Positions 14,450 through 22,971 are shown, counted from the stretch's first letter. The stretch is 23,032 nucleotides of DNA from RI-92 sp037384645 (GCA_037384645.1 JARRNT010000061.1:1-23032); one strand, 5' to 3'. Program-made: numbers and translations. Notes: generated from the letters alone by a model not told the origin.

Positions 14450-15733
14450 TTGGACGACATTCCCGTTAGTGCCCTGATCGGCATTCTGGTATTTCTCATC
14501 ATCTTTTCGGGATTTTTTTCCGGCTCGGAAACCGGTCTGATGAGCCTGAATCGCTATCGCCTGCGTCACCTTGCCGATAACAATCACCGTGGCGCCAAGG
14601 CCGCGCTGCGCCTGCTGAAGCGTCCTGAGCGCATGATTGGCGTGATCCTGCTGGGCAACAACCTGGTGAACATTCTGGCCGCGTCCATCGGGACACTCAT
14701 CGGCTATCGGCTGTATGGTGACAAGGGTGCCGTGATCAGTCCCTTCGTGCTGACCGCACTGGTCCTGATCTTTTCCGAAGTAACCCCCAAGACCCTCGCG
14801 GCCCTGCAACCGGAACGCTATGCCCTGCCGGCAACCTACGTGCTCGAGCCCCTGCTCAAACTGCTCTACCCCGTCGTGTGGCTGACCAACCAGGCCTCAC
14901 ACCTTATTTTCCGGGTATTTGGCATCAGTGCCAATCAGGCCTCGCAATACGACCTGAATACGGAAGAATTACGTATCGTGGTCAATGAAGCCGGTACCGT
15001 GATCCCGCAACGCCACCAGCAAATGCTGCTCAACATTCTCGATCTGGAAAAGATCACCGTGGAAGACATTATGATTCCGCGCACGGAAATCATCGGGATT
15101 GATATGCAGGATGAATGGGAAAACATCGTGACCCAGATTACCGAGAGCCAGCATACCAAGCTGCCCGTCTTCGAAGGTGACATAAATCACATCATCGGCT
15201 TTTTGCATTTGCGCAAGGCCCTGCGCCTGTTCCAGAAACCGGAAACGGCCAGCAAAGACGGTCTGCGCGCCCTGGTCAGGGAAGCCTATTTTGTCCCCGA
15301 AGCCACCCCGCTCAATACCCAGCTACTGAATTTCCAGCGGGAGAAGCGGCGCATCGGACTGGTCGTCGATGAATATGGCGATATCCTGGGATTGATTACC
15401 CTGGAAGACCTGCTCGAAGAGATCGTCGGTGAATTTACTACTGACCCTGCCGCCCAGAACATCGATATCTACCGCCAGGATGACGGCAGTTACCTGGTCG
15501 ACGGCAGTGCCAGTGTACGCGAACTCAACCGCACGCTGGGCTGGGATCTGCCCACTGATGGTCCCAAAACGCTCAATGGCCTGATCATCGAATACCTGGA
15601 ACAGATCCCGGAACCGGGTACCAGCCTGCGCCTGTCTGACTATCCCATGGAAGTGGTGCAAACCACCGGCAGCAGCGTCAAGACCGTTCGCATCGATGCC
15701 AACTGGAAGGACAAACAGGCGAACAATCCCTAA
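14450..15733 (+). CDS. CorB/YfjD-type CNNM transporter with CBS pair and CorC_HlyC domain
   Basis: 427 residues, like E. coli YfjD (about 428). Order: CNNM transmembrane domain (about 1-175) with FFSGSETGLMSLNRYRL and ILLGNNLVNI, two CBS domains (about 195-330; IMIPRTEI and VDEYGDILGLITLEDLLEEIVGE), then a CorC_HlyC domain to the end. The family is linked to magnesium export or resistance and the CBS pair binds ATP-Mg. Translation starts at a TTG with AGGA repeated just upstream (AGGAAGCAGGA). The start of the TM domain fits this TTG. Confidence 0.92.
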   Translation: MDDIPVSALIGILVFLIIFSGFFSGSETGLMSLNRYRLRHLADNNHRGAKAALRLLKRPERMIGVILLGNNLVNILAASIGTLIGYRLYGDKGAVISPFVLTALVLIFSEVTPKTLAALQPERYALPATYVLEPLLKLLYPVVWLTNQASHLIFRVFGISANQASQYDLNTEELRIVVNEAGTVIPQRHQQMLLNILDLEKITVEDIMIPRTEIIGIDMQDEWENIVTQITESQHTKLPVFEGDINHIIGFLHLRKALRLFQKPETASKDGLRALVREAYFVPEATPLNTQLLNFQREKRRIGLVVDEYGDILGLITLEDLLEEIVGEFTTDPAAQNIDIYRQDDGSYLVDGSASVRELNRTLGWDLPTDGPKTLNGLIIEYLEQIPEPGTSLRLSDYPMEVVQTTGSSVKTVRIDANWKDKQANNP

Positions 15734-15769
15734 ACCCAGGCTAACGCATGCCGTTAACCTGATAGTGAG

Positions 15770-15800
15770 TTGTACTTTCACATGAGATAAGGTCTATAAT
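15770..15800 (+). promoter_or_regulatory. Predicted promoter of the FHA gene
   Basis: A perfect -10 TATAAT (15795-15800) with a -35 candidate TTGTAC (15770-15775) at 19-base spacing. The start would be near 15807, giving an AT-rich leader of about 40 nt with GGAG before the GTG start at 15846. Confidence 0.5.
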
Positions 15801-15845
15801 TCCAAGATAAATATAGGTTTTTCTTTTACTTTTTGGAGATTTGCA

Positions 15846-16508
15846 GTGTCCAAGCTGACGCTGTCGTTTAAAGGACGCGTATTACGAGTTTTCCCGTTGC
15901 AGCAGGGGGTTACCTTCATCGGTAATGACCCGGCTTGCCTGATCCACATTGATAGTCTGGCTGTCGAGCCCAAGCATGCGCGTATCGAAGTGCAAGGCCA
16001 GGATGCGATCCTGTTTGATATGAGTGGCGAAGAAGGTACGTTCGTCAACCAGGAAAAAATCAGTGAATACAAACTCAAAGACAACGACCAGATTCGTGTC
16101 GGTAAACACACGCTGTCGTATACCTATGAGGAAGTCAATCAACTGGATGCCAATGAATCCTCCACCAGCATCGACATTCATCCCGTCATGGAACAGCTGG
16201 CCGAGCAGGATACTGAGACCAGGCAAATCCCTGCTGCGACTGGCCACAAACAGGGCTGGCTGCAAATCCTCAATGGCCAGAACCTGGGCAAGACCCTGAG
16301 CCTCAATCGGTCCATGACCAATCTGGGCAAACCCGGCGTGGCGACTGCCGTGATCACGCGCCGCCAGGATGGATTTTTTATTGCACACCTGGAAGGCAAA
16401 AAATCTCCGATGGTGGGCGACAAATCCATTGGTGAACACAGTATCAAGCTGGAAGACGGTGACACCATCACCATCGGCAATATCAAGATGCAATTCTATC
16501 TGGAATGA
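15846..16508 (+). CDS. Tandem FHA-domain protein
   Basis: 220 residues, GTG start with GGAG about 8 bases upstream. It has a first FHA-like domain (about 1-98) with FIGNDPACLIHI, VEPKHARI and SGEEGTFVN, a polar linker (about 99-135), and a second FHA-like domain (about 136-220) ending LEDGDTITIGNIKMQF. FHA domains bind phosphothreonine peptides through a Gly-Arg, a Ser and an Asn. In the first domain the Arg is Asn (FIGND) and the usual Ser-Arg before the His is Glu-Pro. In the second, Gly-Lys replaces Gly-Arg and the Ser-x-x-His motif is missing. Binding may be altered or phospho-independent. No kinase or phosphatase is next to it. The family is confident; the partner is unknown. Confidence 0.88.
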   Translation: MSKLTLSFKGRVLRVFPLQQGVTFIGNDPACLIHIDSLAVEPKHARIEVQGQDAILFDMSGEEGTFVNQEKISEYKLKDNDQIRVGKHTLSYTYEEVNQLDANESSTSIDIHPVMEQLAEQDTETRQIPAATGHKQGWLQILNGQNLGKTLSLNRSMTNLGKPGVATAVITRRQDGFFIAHLEGKKSPMVGDKSIGEHSIKLEDGDTITIGNIKMQFYLE

Positions 16509-16658
16509 TTGGGACGATGCGCGACACCCGCATCAATGTGGTGTGCGAACAACCGGACCTCAATGTTGCTTTTGCGCCGTTTTCTGGAACTCCACCTGGG
16601 CTCACGTGCCGGGCTCGAACGCGAACTCAATGGAATGTTACGGTTCAGTACGCATTGA
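16505..16658 (+). other. FHA-radA gap: possible remnant of a small gene in two frames
   Basis: Overlapping the FHA stop, ATG at 16505 (or 16517) opens a frame reading MRDTRINVVCEQPDLN that soon becomes implausible. From 16563 another frame reads MLLLRRFLELHLGSRAGLER and ends at 16658 with an amphipathic, protein-like composition. Together they look like the two ends of a gene joined out of frame near 16560. It runs 14 bases into radA from the other strand. This is judged by eye and could be chance. Confidence 0.2.
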
Positions 16659-18003
16659 GTGCCGCTGCGACTGAATCCACAGCAGTCACTTCCATACCGG
16701 GGATATCCTTGCGTGGCGCATTGGCGCCTGGAACCAGGGCCCGGGTATAGCCGTGTTTTCTGGCTTCGCTCAGGCGCTCCTGTCCGTTTGGCACCGGACG
16801 AATTTCGCCGGCCAGGCCCACTTCACCGAATACCACCAGGTCACGCGGCAAACTGCGATTACGCAGGCTAGAAACCACGGCCAGTAGCAACGGCAGGTCG
16901 GCACCGGTTTCGGTGACTCGCACGCCGCCCACAACGTTGGCAAAGACATCCTGGTCACCGGTCATGATGCCACCGTGGCGGTGTAGCACGGCCAGCAGCA
17001 TGGCCAGGCGGTTATGTTCGAAGCCAACCGTCACCCGACGGGGGTTGGCCAGTTGCGAATCGTCGACCAGGGCCTGCACCTCCACCAGCAGGGGCCGGCT
17101 GCCTTCCAGGGTCACCATGATCGCGCTGCCGCTGACCTCCTGCTGATGGCGGGAGAGAAAGATGGCGGACGGGTTGCTGACTTCGCGCAGACCCTTGTCG
17201 CTCATGGCAAACACACCGAGTTCATTCACCGCGCCAAAGCGGTTTTTAAAGGCCCGGACCAGGCGAAAACGCTGACCGGAATCGCCCTCAAAATACAGCA
17301 CGGTATCGACCATATGTTCGAGTACGCGTGGCCCCGCCAGGGTCCCTTCCTTGGTTACATGCCCGACCAGGAACAGGGCCGTTTGTGTCTGTTTGGCATA
17401 GCGCACCAGCTGCGCCGCACACTCACGCACCTGGGCGACCGCTCCCGGGGCCGAGGTCAACTGTTCGGTATACATGGTCTGGATGGAATCAATCACCATT
17501 ACCTGGGGCCTGGACTGCTGCGCCTGTTGCAGGATGCTTTCAACACTGGTCGCAGCCAACAAGGCAACCTGCGCCTCGGACAGGTCCAGGCGATGCGCAC
17601 GCAGACTGACCTGCTGCAGGGATTCCTCGCCAGTGACATACAGGGTACGAAAACGCTGACTCAAATTAACCACCGCCTGCAACAACAGGGTCGACTTGCC
17701 AATGCCGGGGTCACCACCGATCAGCGTGACCGAACCCGGGACCAGGCCGCCGCCAAGCACGCGATCAAATTCGCCGATGCCCGTCGCAATCCGCTGTACG
17801 TCATCAGGCAAGACTTCGTGTAAAAGCTGGATCTGTTCTGCCCCGCCGGCATAGCCAACACTGCTGATACCACGACGCGGAGAGGTAATTGCCGTGGTCT
17901 CGCTCAGTGTATTCCAGGCACCGCAATCAGCGCACTGCCCTGACCACTTGCTGGCCTGGGCGCCACAGGCGGAACAAAAATAAATCGAACGGGTTTTAGC
18001 CAT
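16645..18003 (-). CDS. radA: DNA repair protein RadA (Sms)
   Basis: 452 residues. The N-terminal zinc finger has Cys10, Cys13, Cys24 and Cys27. A RecA-like ATPase core follows with Walker A GGDPGIGKST (96-105), VMVIDSIQTM (Walker B) and the RadA-specific KNRFG (253-257). A Lon-protease-like C-terminal domain (about 285-452) contains VFANVVGGVRV and FGEVGLAGEIRPV. RadA is a branch-migration helicase acting in recombination. The length matches E. coli (460). It converges with the FHA gene and diverges from the TerC gene. Confidence 0.96.
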   Translation of the reverse strand: MAKTRSIYFCSACGAQASKWSGQCADCGAWNTLSETTAITSPRRGISSVGYAGGAEQIQLLHEVLPDDVQRIATGIGEFDRVLGGGLVPGSVTLIGGDPGIGKSTLLLQAVVNLSQRFRTLYVTGEESLQQVSLRAHRLDLSEAQVALLAATSVESILQQAQQSRPQVMVIDSIQTMYTEQLTSAPGAVAQVRECAAQLVRYAKQTQTALFLVGHVTKEGTLAGPRVLEHMVDTVLYFEGDSGQRFRLVRAFKNRFGAVNELGVFAMSDKGLREVSNPSAIFLSRHQQEVSGSAIMVTLEGSRPLLVEVQALVDDSQLANPRRVTVGFEHNRLAMLLAVLHRHGGIMTGDQDVFANVVGGVRVTETGADLPLLLAVVSSLRNRSLPRDLVVFGEVGLAGEIRPVPNGQERLSEARKHGYTRALVPGANAPRKDIPGMEVTAVDSVAAALNAY

Positions 18004-18104
18004 GACCTATTGTAACCCGGCCAGTGGTAAAAACCACAGGCGCTATCCTGCCGCCAGTGTCTGGATTATGATTGACCTGCAGCAGTTGAGGGACGTTACC
18101 TGCC

Positions 18105-19352
18105 ATGCTTTGGTTAATCCTGTTCAGCATCTTCATCGCGCTCATCCTGCTGGACCTGGGCGTCATTCACCGCCAGGTTCGGGAGATCTCTTTGTATGAG
18201 GCTCTGGCCATGTCTGCCTTCTGGATCAGTATTGGCCTTGGCTTTGCCGTATTGATTTATTTCATCTATGCGCATCAATGGTTTGTTAGTAGCGAGCTTG
18301 GTGGACGTCAGGCCCTGTTTGAGTATCTCACGGCCTTTTCCCTGGAGAAGATGCTCAGCCTGGATAACCTGTTTGTCATCGCGCTGATCTTTCATCAGTT
18401 ACGGGTGCCGGTACCCCAGCAATACCGCGTACTGTTCTGGGGCATTTTAATTGCGATCATATTGCGCGGACTGTTTATTCTTGGCGGCATGTACCTAATC
18501 AACAGTTTCGACTGGATGGTCTACGTATTTGGCGGAATCCTGTTATTCAGCGCCATGAAGGTGTTCACCAGCCAGGCAGGCGACAATACCGTTCAGGAAA
18601 ATCTGCTGGTCAGGGCGATACGCAAACTGGTGCCTGTCGAAACGGAAATCTCTGATAACCAGTTTATTCGACGTATCGATCAGCGAGTCGTACTCACCCC
18701 GCTGTTTATTGCGCTGGTCATGGTGGAATCCGCGGACATGATGTTCGCAATGGATTCCATACCGGCAGTGATCGCCGTGTCACGCGATCCCTTCATTGTC
18801 TATAGCTCAAATGTGTTTGCCGTGCTGGGTTTACGCGCCCTGTACTTTGTGCTCGCCAGTGCACTACAGCAATTTCACTACCTCAAGTTCAGTATGGTCA
18901 TAATCCTGGGTTTTATCGGTATAAAAATGTTGCTGTCGCATACCTACCCAATCAGCGCACTGACCTCACTCCTGGTTATCTGTGTCACCATGCTGCTCGG
19001 TATCATTGCCTCCCTGCTGGATAAAAGCCATGGCAAGGTCCTCGCCACATCACCCGTGGTCGAAGAGCTGGGACGGTTCTATGCCATGACCTTTGCCGGG
19101 ATAAAACGCATTGCGATCCTGTTGCTCGGGACGAGTGTCGTAATTGTGGGGATTGTCATGATCTTTACCCCAGGTCCTGCTATTGTTGTGATCCCGGCCG
19201 GACTTGCCATCCTGGGGACAGAATTCGTCTGGGCGCGACGGATACTGAAGTATTTCAAAACCAAGCTTGTGCATTATCAACGGGAAACAAGGAACTATTT
19301 GCGGCGAAAAAAGCCTTATCGCTCAGAAGACACCAACAAGGATTCAACGTGA
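18105..19352 (+). CDS. TerC-family membrane protein with C-terminal PGPGW module
   Basis: 415 residues, longer than Alx (321 in E. coli). The TerC part (about 1-310) carries the signature acidic helices EKMLSLDNLFVIALIF and MVESADMMFAMDSIPAV and is predicted to be multi-pass. TerC proteins such as Alx are linked to manganese export. After about residue 330 there are two more hydrophobic segments with TPGPAIVVIPAGLAILGTEF followed by VWARR, the pattern of the PGPGW membrane family, so this is a domain fusion. The tail is basic and polar. GAGGG lies about 12 bases before the ATG. The 101-base upstream gap is too short for, and does not show, a yybP-ykoY manganese riboswitch. Its stop overlaps the next gene's start. 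Confidence 0.88.
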   Translation: MLWLILFSIFIALILLDLGVIHRQVREISLYEALAMSAFWISIGLGFAVLIYFIYAHQWFVSSELGGRQALFEYLTAFSLEKMLSLDNLFVIALIFHQLRVPVPQQYRVLFWGILIAIILRGLFILGGMYLINSFDWMVYVFGGILLFSAMKVFTSQAGDNTVQENLLVRAIRKLVPVETEISDNQFIRRIDQRVVLTPLFIALVMVESADMMFAMDSIPAVIAVSRDPFIVYSSNVFAVLGLRALYFVLASALQQFHYLKFSMVIILGFIGIKMLLSHTYPISALTSLLVICVTMLLGIIASLLDKSHGKVLATSPVVEELGRFYAMTFAGIKRIAILLLGTSVVIVGIVMIFTPGPAIVVIPAGLAILGTEFVWARRILKYFKTKLVHYQRETRNYLRRKKPYRSEDTNKDST

Positions 19353-20305
19353 AACGATTGTTACCATTACTGGGCATGTTATTTCTCACCGGCTGTGGAC
19401 CAAGGGTCCAGATGTCGACGCCCATGCACAGCGATATGCAAAGTGCGGGTGATATCCAGATTCATGTGCAAAATCCCGATGACCATGCCGGGACCCCACA
19501 GGTGCGTCTTTTTCCGCTGTACCAGCCCCTTGAGGCACGCGACCTGAGCAAAAACCTCAAGCGGGTTAAAGCCGGTGAATACACCCTGACCCTGCCAAAA
19601 TTACCGCCAAACCAGTACCGCATCGTGATGAAAATCCCATACACGCTGAAATTTGCCGGTATCCCCATCGGCTGGTCCAACTATCTGGCCATCTCGGATT
19701 TTCAGATCCGCCAGGACCTGCCGGCAAGCTGTTTTCGATTCGATGACAAGCAAAAAGACGTGATGGACTGGACCAGTCATGGTGTCTACCTGGACCATCG
19801 CGAAAAACCCGTCAGCAAGGAAACCTGCCCCGGCCTGTTTTACACCAACAGCAGCTGGCCTTACCCTCTTAACGATACCGGTGGGCACGGTGGCAGCCTG
19901 TTCGTCCCGGTATCCAGCGAATGCTTTCCTAAAAGCTCGCCACAATCCAGCCGGCCGGGGCTGTGGACCTTCTCCCTGGTCTCACCCGACCTGCAAAAAC
20001 GTGTGGACTGGCAGCACCTGCAGGCCATCCGTTTTCACATGGCAACGCGCTCCATCAATGTCAGTGTCAAACCGGAAATCGTCTACACGCTGGGCAAAAC
20101 CCGCCACAGTTCACTGGAAGACGTGGAATCGATTGCCCGCTACGACGTCAATGGTGGTCGCTGGAACGATTTCGAGTATTCCTTCAAAATCCCGGACCAG
20201 GCAACCATCAGCCATGTCATTTTTCATGTCTATGGTGTCCCCGAAAAGACCGTGGGGGAAAATGTGGACTCGATTTACCTGGATGCCGTGTGCCCGGTGA
20301 AATAA
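19349..20305 (+). CDS. Lipoprotein of unknown function coupled to the TerC gene
   Basis: 318 residues. The GTG start overlaps the TerC stop (GTGA), implying translational coupling. A lipoprotein signal peptide ends LFLTGC (Cys16). The mature protein is rich in beta-type segments (YTLTLPKLPPNQYRIVMKI; a C-terminal stretch around WNDFEYSFKIPDQATISHVI) and has four further cysteines (CFRF, TCPG, ECFP and a C-terminal VCPVK), perhaps two disulfides. The C-terminal half has a carbohydrate-binding-module or jelly-roll look, which is only an impression. I do not recognise a named family. Confidence 0.75.
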   Translation: MKRLLPLLGMLFLTGCGPRVQMSTPMHSDMQSAGDIQIHVQNPDDHAGTPQVRLFPLYQPLEARDLSKNLKRVKAGEYTLTLPKLPPNQYRIVMKIPYTLKFAGIPIGWSNYLAISDFQIRQDLPASCFRFDDKQKDVMDWTSHGVYLDHREKPVSKETCPGLFYTNSSWPYPLNDTGGHGGSLFVPVSSECFPKSSPQSSRPGLWTFSLVSPDLQKRVDWQHLQAIRFHMATRSINVSVKPEIVYTLGKTRHSSLEDVESIARYDVNGGRWNDFEYSFKIPDQATISHVIFHVYGVPEKTVGENVDSIYLDAVCPVK

Positions 20306-20322
20306 ACCGGTTTTGGCTGGGC

Positions 20323-21402
20323 TCAGCCATCATATTGATATTTAACCCGTTGCGTCACACCACATAACAGGCTGTAGCCAATGGTATCGGCGTGACCCGC
20401 CACCGTCTCGACCGGCAGGTCTTCTCCCCATAACTGCACCGGGTCACCAACTTTCGCATCTGGACAGGCACGCAGATCCACCATGATCATATCCATGGAG
20501 ACCCGCCCGATCAGGCTGGCCTTTTGCTGGTTAACCAGGACCGGTGTGCCCGATTTTGCATGACGCGGGTAACCGTCACCATAACCAATGGCGACCACAC
20601 CGAGCAGCATGTTTTCCGGGGCAGTCCAGCTGGCACCGTAACCCACGCTCTCACCCTTCCGGATCGATTTGACACTGATCAGGTTGGACTCCAGCCGCAT
20701 GACCGGCTTCAGTCCATGATCACGACCCAGGCTGTCAGTAAAGGGGGAAACGCCGTATAACATGATACCCGGTCTGACCCAGTCACGATGCGCCTGTGGC
20801 CAGCCGAGGATACCTGCGGAGTTGGCAATAGTTTGTTGTAATTCCTGGCAATTCGCCGTGGCCCTGGCAAACTCGGCGAGTTGGCGTTTGGTCATCGCAC
20901 TACTGCGATCATCGGCACAGGCCAGGTGTGTCATCAGCCGAACCGGTTGTTCGATATCGTCGCAGGCCATCAGACGATGCAGGATACCCGAGCACTGTTC
21001 AGGTTCAAACCCCAGGCGATGCATGCCCGTGTCCAGCTTCAGCCAGACCGGCACCGGTTTGCCGCTGTGACGCTCGAGCAATTTGATCTGGGTGGGTTCA
21101 TGCACGATCGATTGCAGATTATAGGCCCGGATCAGGTGTAACTCTTCCGCCGATGAAAACCCCTCGAGCAAGACGATCGGTTGCGGCACGCCGCCTTCAC
21201 GTAAACTCACTGCCTCATCAACGGTGGCAACCCCGAAGGCATCGGCGGCATGCAATGCCCGCGCCACGGCCAGTAAGCCATGCCCATAGCCATTAGCCTT
21301 GATGATCGCCATGTGCCGGGAATGGGGTGCGGTACGACGGGCCACTTCGAGGTTGTGTTGCAGCGCGCGCAGGTTGATCACGGCGCGCGTGGCACGCGTC
21401 AT
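20323..21402 (-). CDS. alr: Alanine racemase
   Basis: 359 residues, the same as E. coli Alr. The pyridoxal-phosphate lysine is Lys35 in IIKANGYGHG and the second catalytic base is Tyr255 in VGYGASWT. Other family motifs are LKLDTGMHRLG, DWVRPGIMLYGVSP and VAIGYGDGYPR. It interconverts L- and D-alanine for peptidoglycan. Its ATG overlaps the dnaB stop by four bases (ATGA) and GAGGA lies 6 bases upstream, so it is co-transcribed with dnaB. It converges on the lipoprotein gene with 17 bases between stops and no clear terminator. Confidence 0.96.
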   Translation of the reverse strand: MTRATRAVINLRALQHNLEVARRTAPHSRHMAIIKANGYGHGLLAVARALHAADAFGVATVDEAVSLREGGVPQPIVLLEGFSSAEELHLIRAYNLQSIVHEPTQIKLLERHSGKPVPVWLKLDTGMHRLGFEPEQCSGILHRLMACDDIEQPVRLMTHLACADDRSSAMTKRQLAEFARATANCQELQQTIANSAGILGWPQAHRDWVRPGIMLYGVSPFTDSLGRDHGLKPVMRLESNLISVKSIRKGESVGYGASWTAPENMLLGVVAIGYGDGYPRHAKSGTPVLVNQQKASLIGRVSMDMIMVDLRACPDAKVGDPVQLWGEDLPVETVAGHADTIGYSLLCGVTQRVKYQYDG

Positions 21403-22778
21403 GAATAATCCTCGTTAAAACCCTGGGGATTAATGTAGTTTTCGAAGCGAGTGTACTGGCCAAGGAAGGTCAGACGCGTCGTGCCAATGGGACCGTTCCG
21501 CTGTTTGCCCACGATGATTTCGGCACTGCCCTTGTCCGGGGAATCTTCGTTGTAAACCTCGTCGCGGTAAATAAAGACGATCACGTCGGCGTCCTGCTCG
21601 ATGGCACCCGATTCACGCAGGTCCGAAAGAATAGGCCGCTTGGATTGGCCGGGCCGGTTTTCCGGGACACTGAGTTCCTTGGCCAGGGCCTTGAGGTTAC
21701 GTGAAATTTCCGAAATCTCGGTAGCGCGGTTTTCTCGCGAGGTGGCCGAGCCCTGCATCAATTGCAAATAGTCGATCACGATCAGGCCCAGTCCATGCTC
21801 CCTTGCGATACGGCGTGCCCGCGCCCGTAATTCACCCGGCGTCAGGGCCGGGGTATCATCGATAAAGATCGGCGCCTCCGACAGAATACCCACCGCCGAG
21901 GTCAGGCGCGGCCAATCCTCATCCCCCAGCTTGCCGGTTCGGATCTTGTGCTGATCGATGTGTCCCAGGGAGGACATCATACGCATGGCGAGCTGCTCAC
22001 CGGGCATTTCCATACTAAAAACGGCCACCGGCACCTTGTGCTTGATCGCGGCATTTTCCACGATATTCATGGCGAAAGTGGTTTTACCCATGGACGGACG
22101 GCCGGCGACGATGACTAGGTCGGACTTTTGCAAACCCGCGGTCTGTTCATCGAAATCAGAAAAACCGGTAGGCACGCCGGTAATATGACTGTCGAGCTGG
22201 AATAAATGATCGATGGTATCGACCGCCCGGGTTAGCAGGGTTTTTATGCCGACAAAGCCGGAGCGTCCACGAGCCCCGGCATCGGCGATTTCAAACACAA
22301 GCTGTTCGGCCCGCTCCAGCAGGTCGGCACTGGTCTGGCCTTCGGGATTATAGGCGCTGCCGCTGATATCGTTGGCCACCTGGATCAACTGCCGCAAGAC
22401 CGACCGCTCGCGCACAATCTCGGCATAGGCCTTGATATTGGCTGCGGTCGGGGTATTGTTCGCCAGCGAGCCGAGATAACTCAGCCCGCCTGCATCATCC
22501 AGTTCCTGGTTTTTTTCCAGCCCCTCGGACAGGGTGATGGCATCACAAGGCTGACCTTCATTGGCCAGGCGACTGATGGCGCGAAAAATGAGCCGATGGT
22601 CGCGGCGATAAAAATCTTCTTCGGTAATGACGTCGGCAATCTTGTCCCAGGCATTATTGTCGAGCATGAGACCGCCGAGTACGGCCTGTTCAGCTTCGAT
22701 GGAAAACGGGGGTAGCTTGAGTGCTTCAGTCTGGATATCTTTACTGGTGGACTTCGGATATTTGAGTTGATCTGCCAT
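21399..22778 (-). CDS. dnaB: Replicative DNA helicase DnaB with an internal deletion
   Basis: 459 residues. N-terminal DnaB domain (about 20-125) and RecA-like C-terminal domain with Walker A GRPSMGKT (226-233), VFSMEMPGEQLAMRM and Walker B LIVIDYLQLM. DnaB is the hexameric 5'-3' fork helicase. The start is supported by GAGGA 5 bases before ATG. At residues 372/373 (bases 21662/21663) the sequence reads LAKELSVP then ENRPGQSKRP. Other DnaB proteins have about 11 residues here, typically VVALSQLNRSL. That segment carries conserved motif H4 residues in the nucleotide and DNA-binding region. The frame is kept on both sides. As written the protein should be non-functional, so a sequence error is suspected. 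Downstream alr overlaps; upstream is rplI. Confidence 0.95.
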   Translation of the reverse strand: MADQLKYPKSTSKDIQTEALKLPPFSIEAEQAVLGGLMLDNNAWDKIADVITEEDFYRRDHRLIFRAISRLANEGQPCDAITLSEGLEKNQELDDAGGLSYLGSLANNTPTAANIKAYAEIVRERSVLRQLIQVANDISGSAYNPEGQTSADLLERAEQLVFEIADAGARGRSGFVGIKTLLTRAVDTIDHLFQLDSHITGVPTGFSDFDEQTAGLQKSDLVIVAGRPSMGKTTFAMNIVENAAIKHKVPVAVFSMEMPGEQLAMRMMSSLGHIDQHKIRTGKLGDEDWPRLTSAVGILSEAPIFIDDTPALTPGELRARARRIAREHGLGLIVIDYLQLMQGSATSRENRATEISEISRNLKALAKELSVPENRPGQSKRPILSDLRESGAIEQDADVIVFIYRDEVYNEDSPDKGSAEIIVGKQRNGPIGTTRLTFLGQYTRFENYINPQGFNEDYS

Positions 22779-22872
22779 GGATGTCCTCTACCCCTGTACA
22801 GTCTATGCTGCTGTTTCCGGCCAGGATGGCCCGGTTAAGCAACAAGAATAGCAAGTTCAAAATAGCAGGAAC

Positions 22873-22893
22873 AGTGTATAACCCTGTGAATAA
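22873..22893 (-). promoter_or_regulatory. Two DnaA-box-like sites upstream of dnaB
   Basis: On the minus strand TTATTCACA (22885-22893) fits the DnaA box TTATNCACA exactly, and TTATACACT (22873-22881) fits 8 of 9. Both face the same way and are 3 bases apart, about 95-115 bases before the dnaB start. TTATAC in the second site could also serve as a -10. Confidence 0.4.
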
Positions 22894-22914
22894 CTTGTCG
22901 AAAAGCCGGTATAA

Positions 22915-22950
22915 ATAAAAAAGCCGCCGATGCGAACACCGGCGGCCTTT
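22915..22950 (-). terminator. Terminator after rplI
   Basis: GCCGCCG (22923-22929) pairs with CGGCGGC (22940-22946). In the minus direction the stem is followed by a T-run (TTTTTTATTT), so it ends the rplI transcript 22 bases after the stop and sets dnaB apart as its own unit. Confidence 0.9.
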
Positions 22951-22971
22951 ATCAGGAATACCTGTCGTGGT

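Noticed and set aside
17014..17823. 269-codon plus-strand frame opposite radA
   Set aside because: Its length comes from GC-rich codon bias of radA on the other strand; no domain pattern or start signal.
18004..18104. yybP-ykoY manganese riboswitch before the TerC gene
   Set aside because: The gap is only 101 bases and the conserved riboswitch core is not visible.
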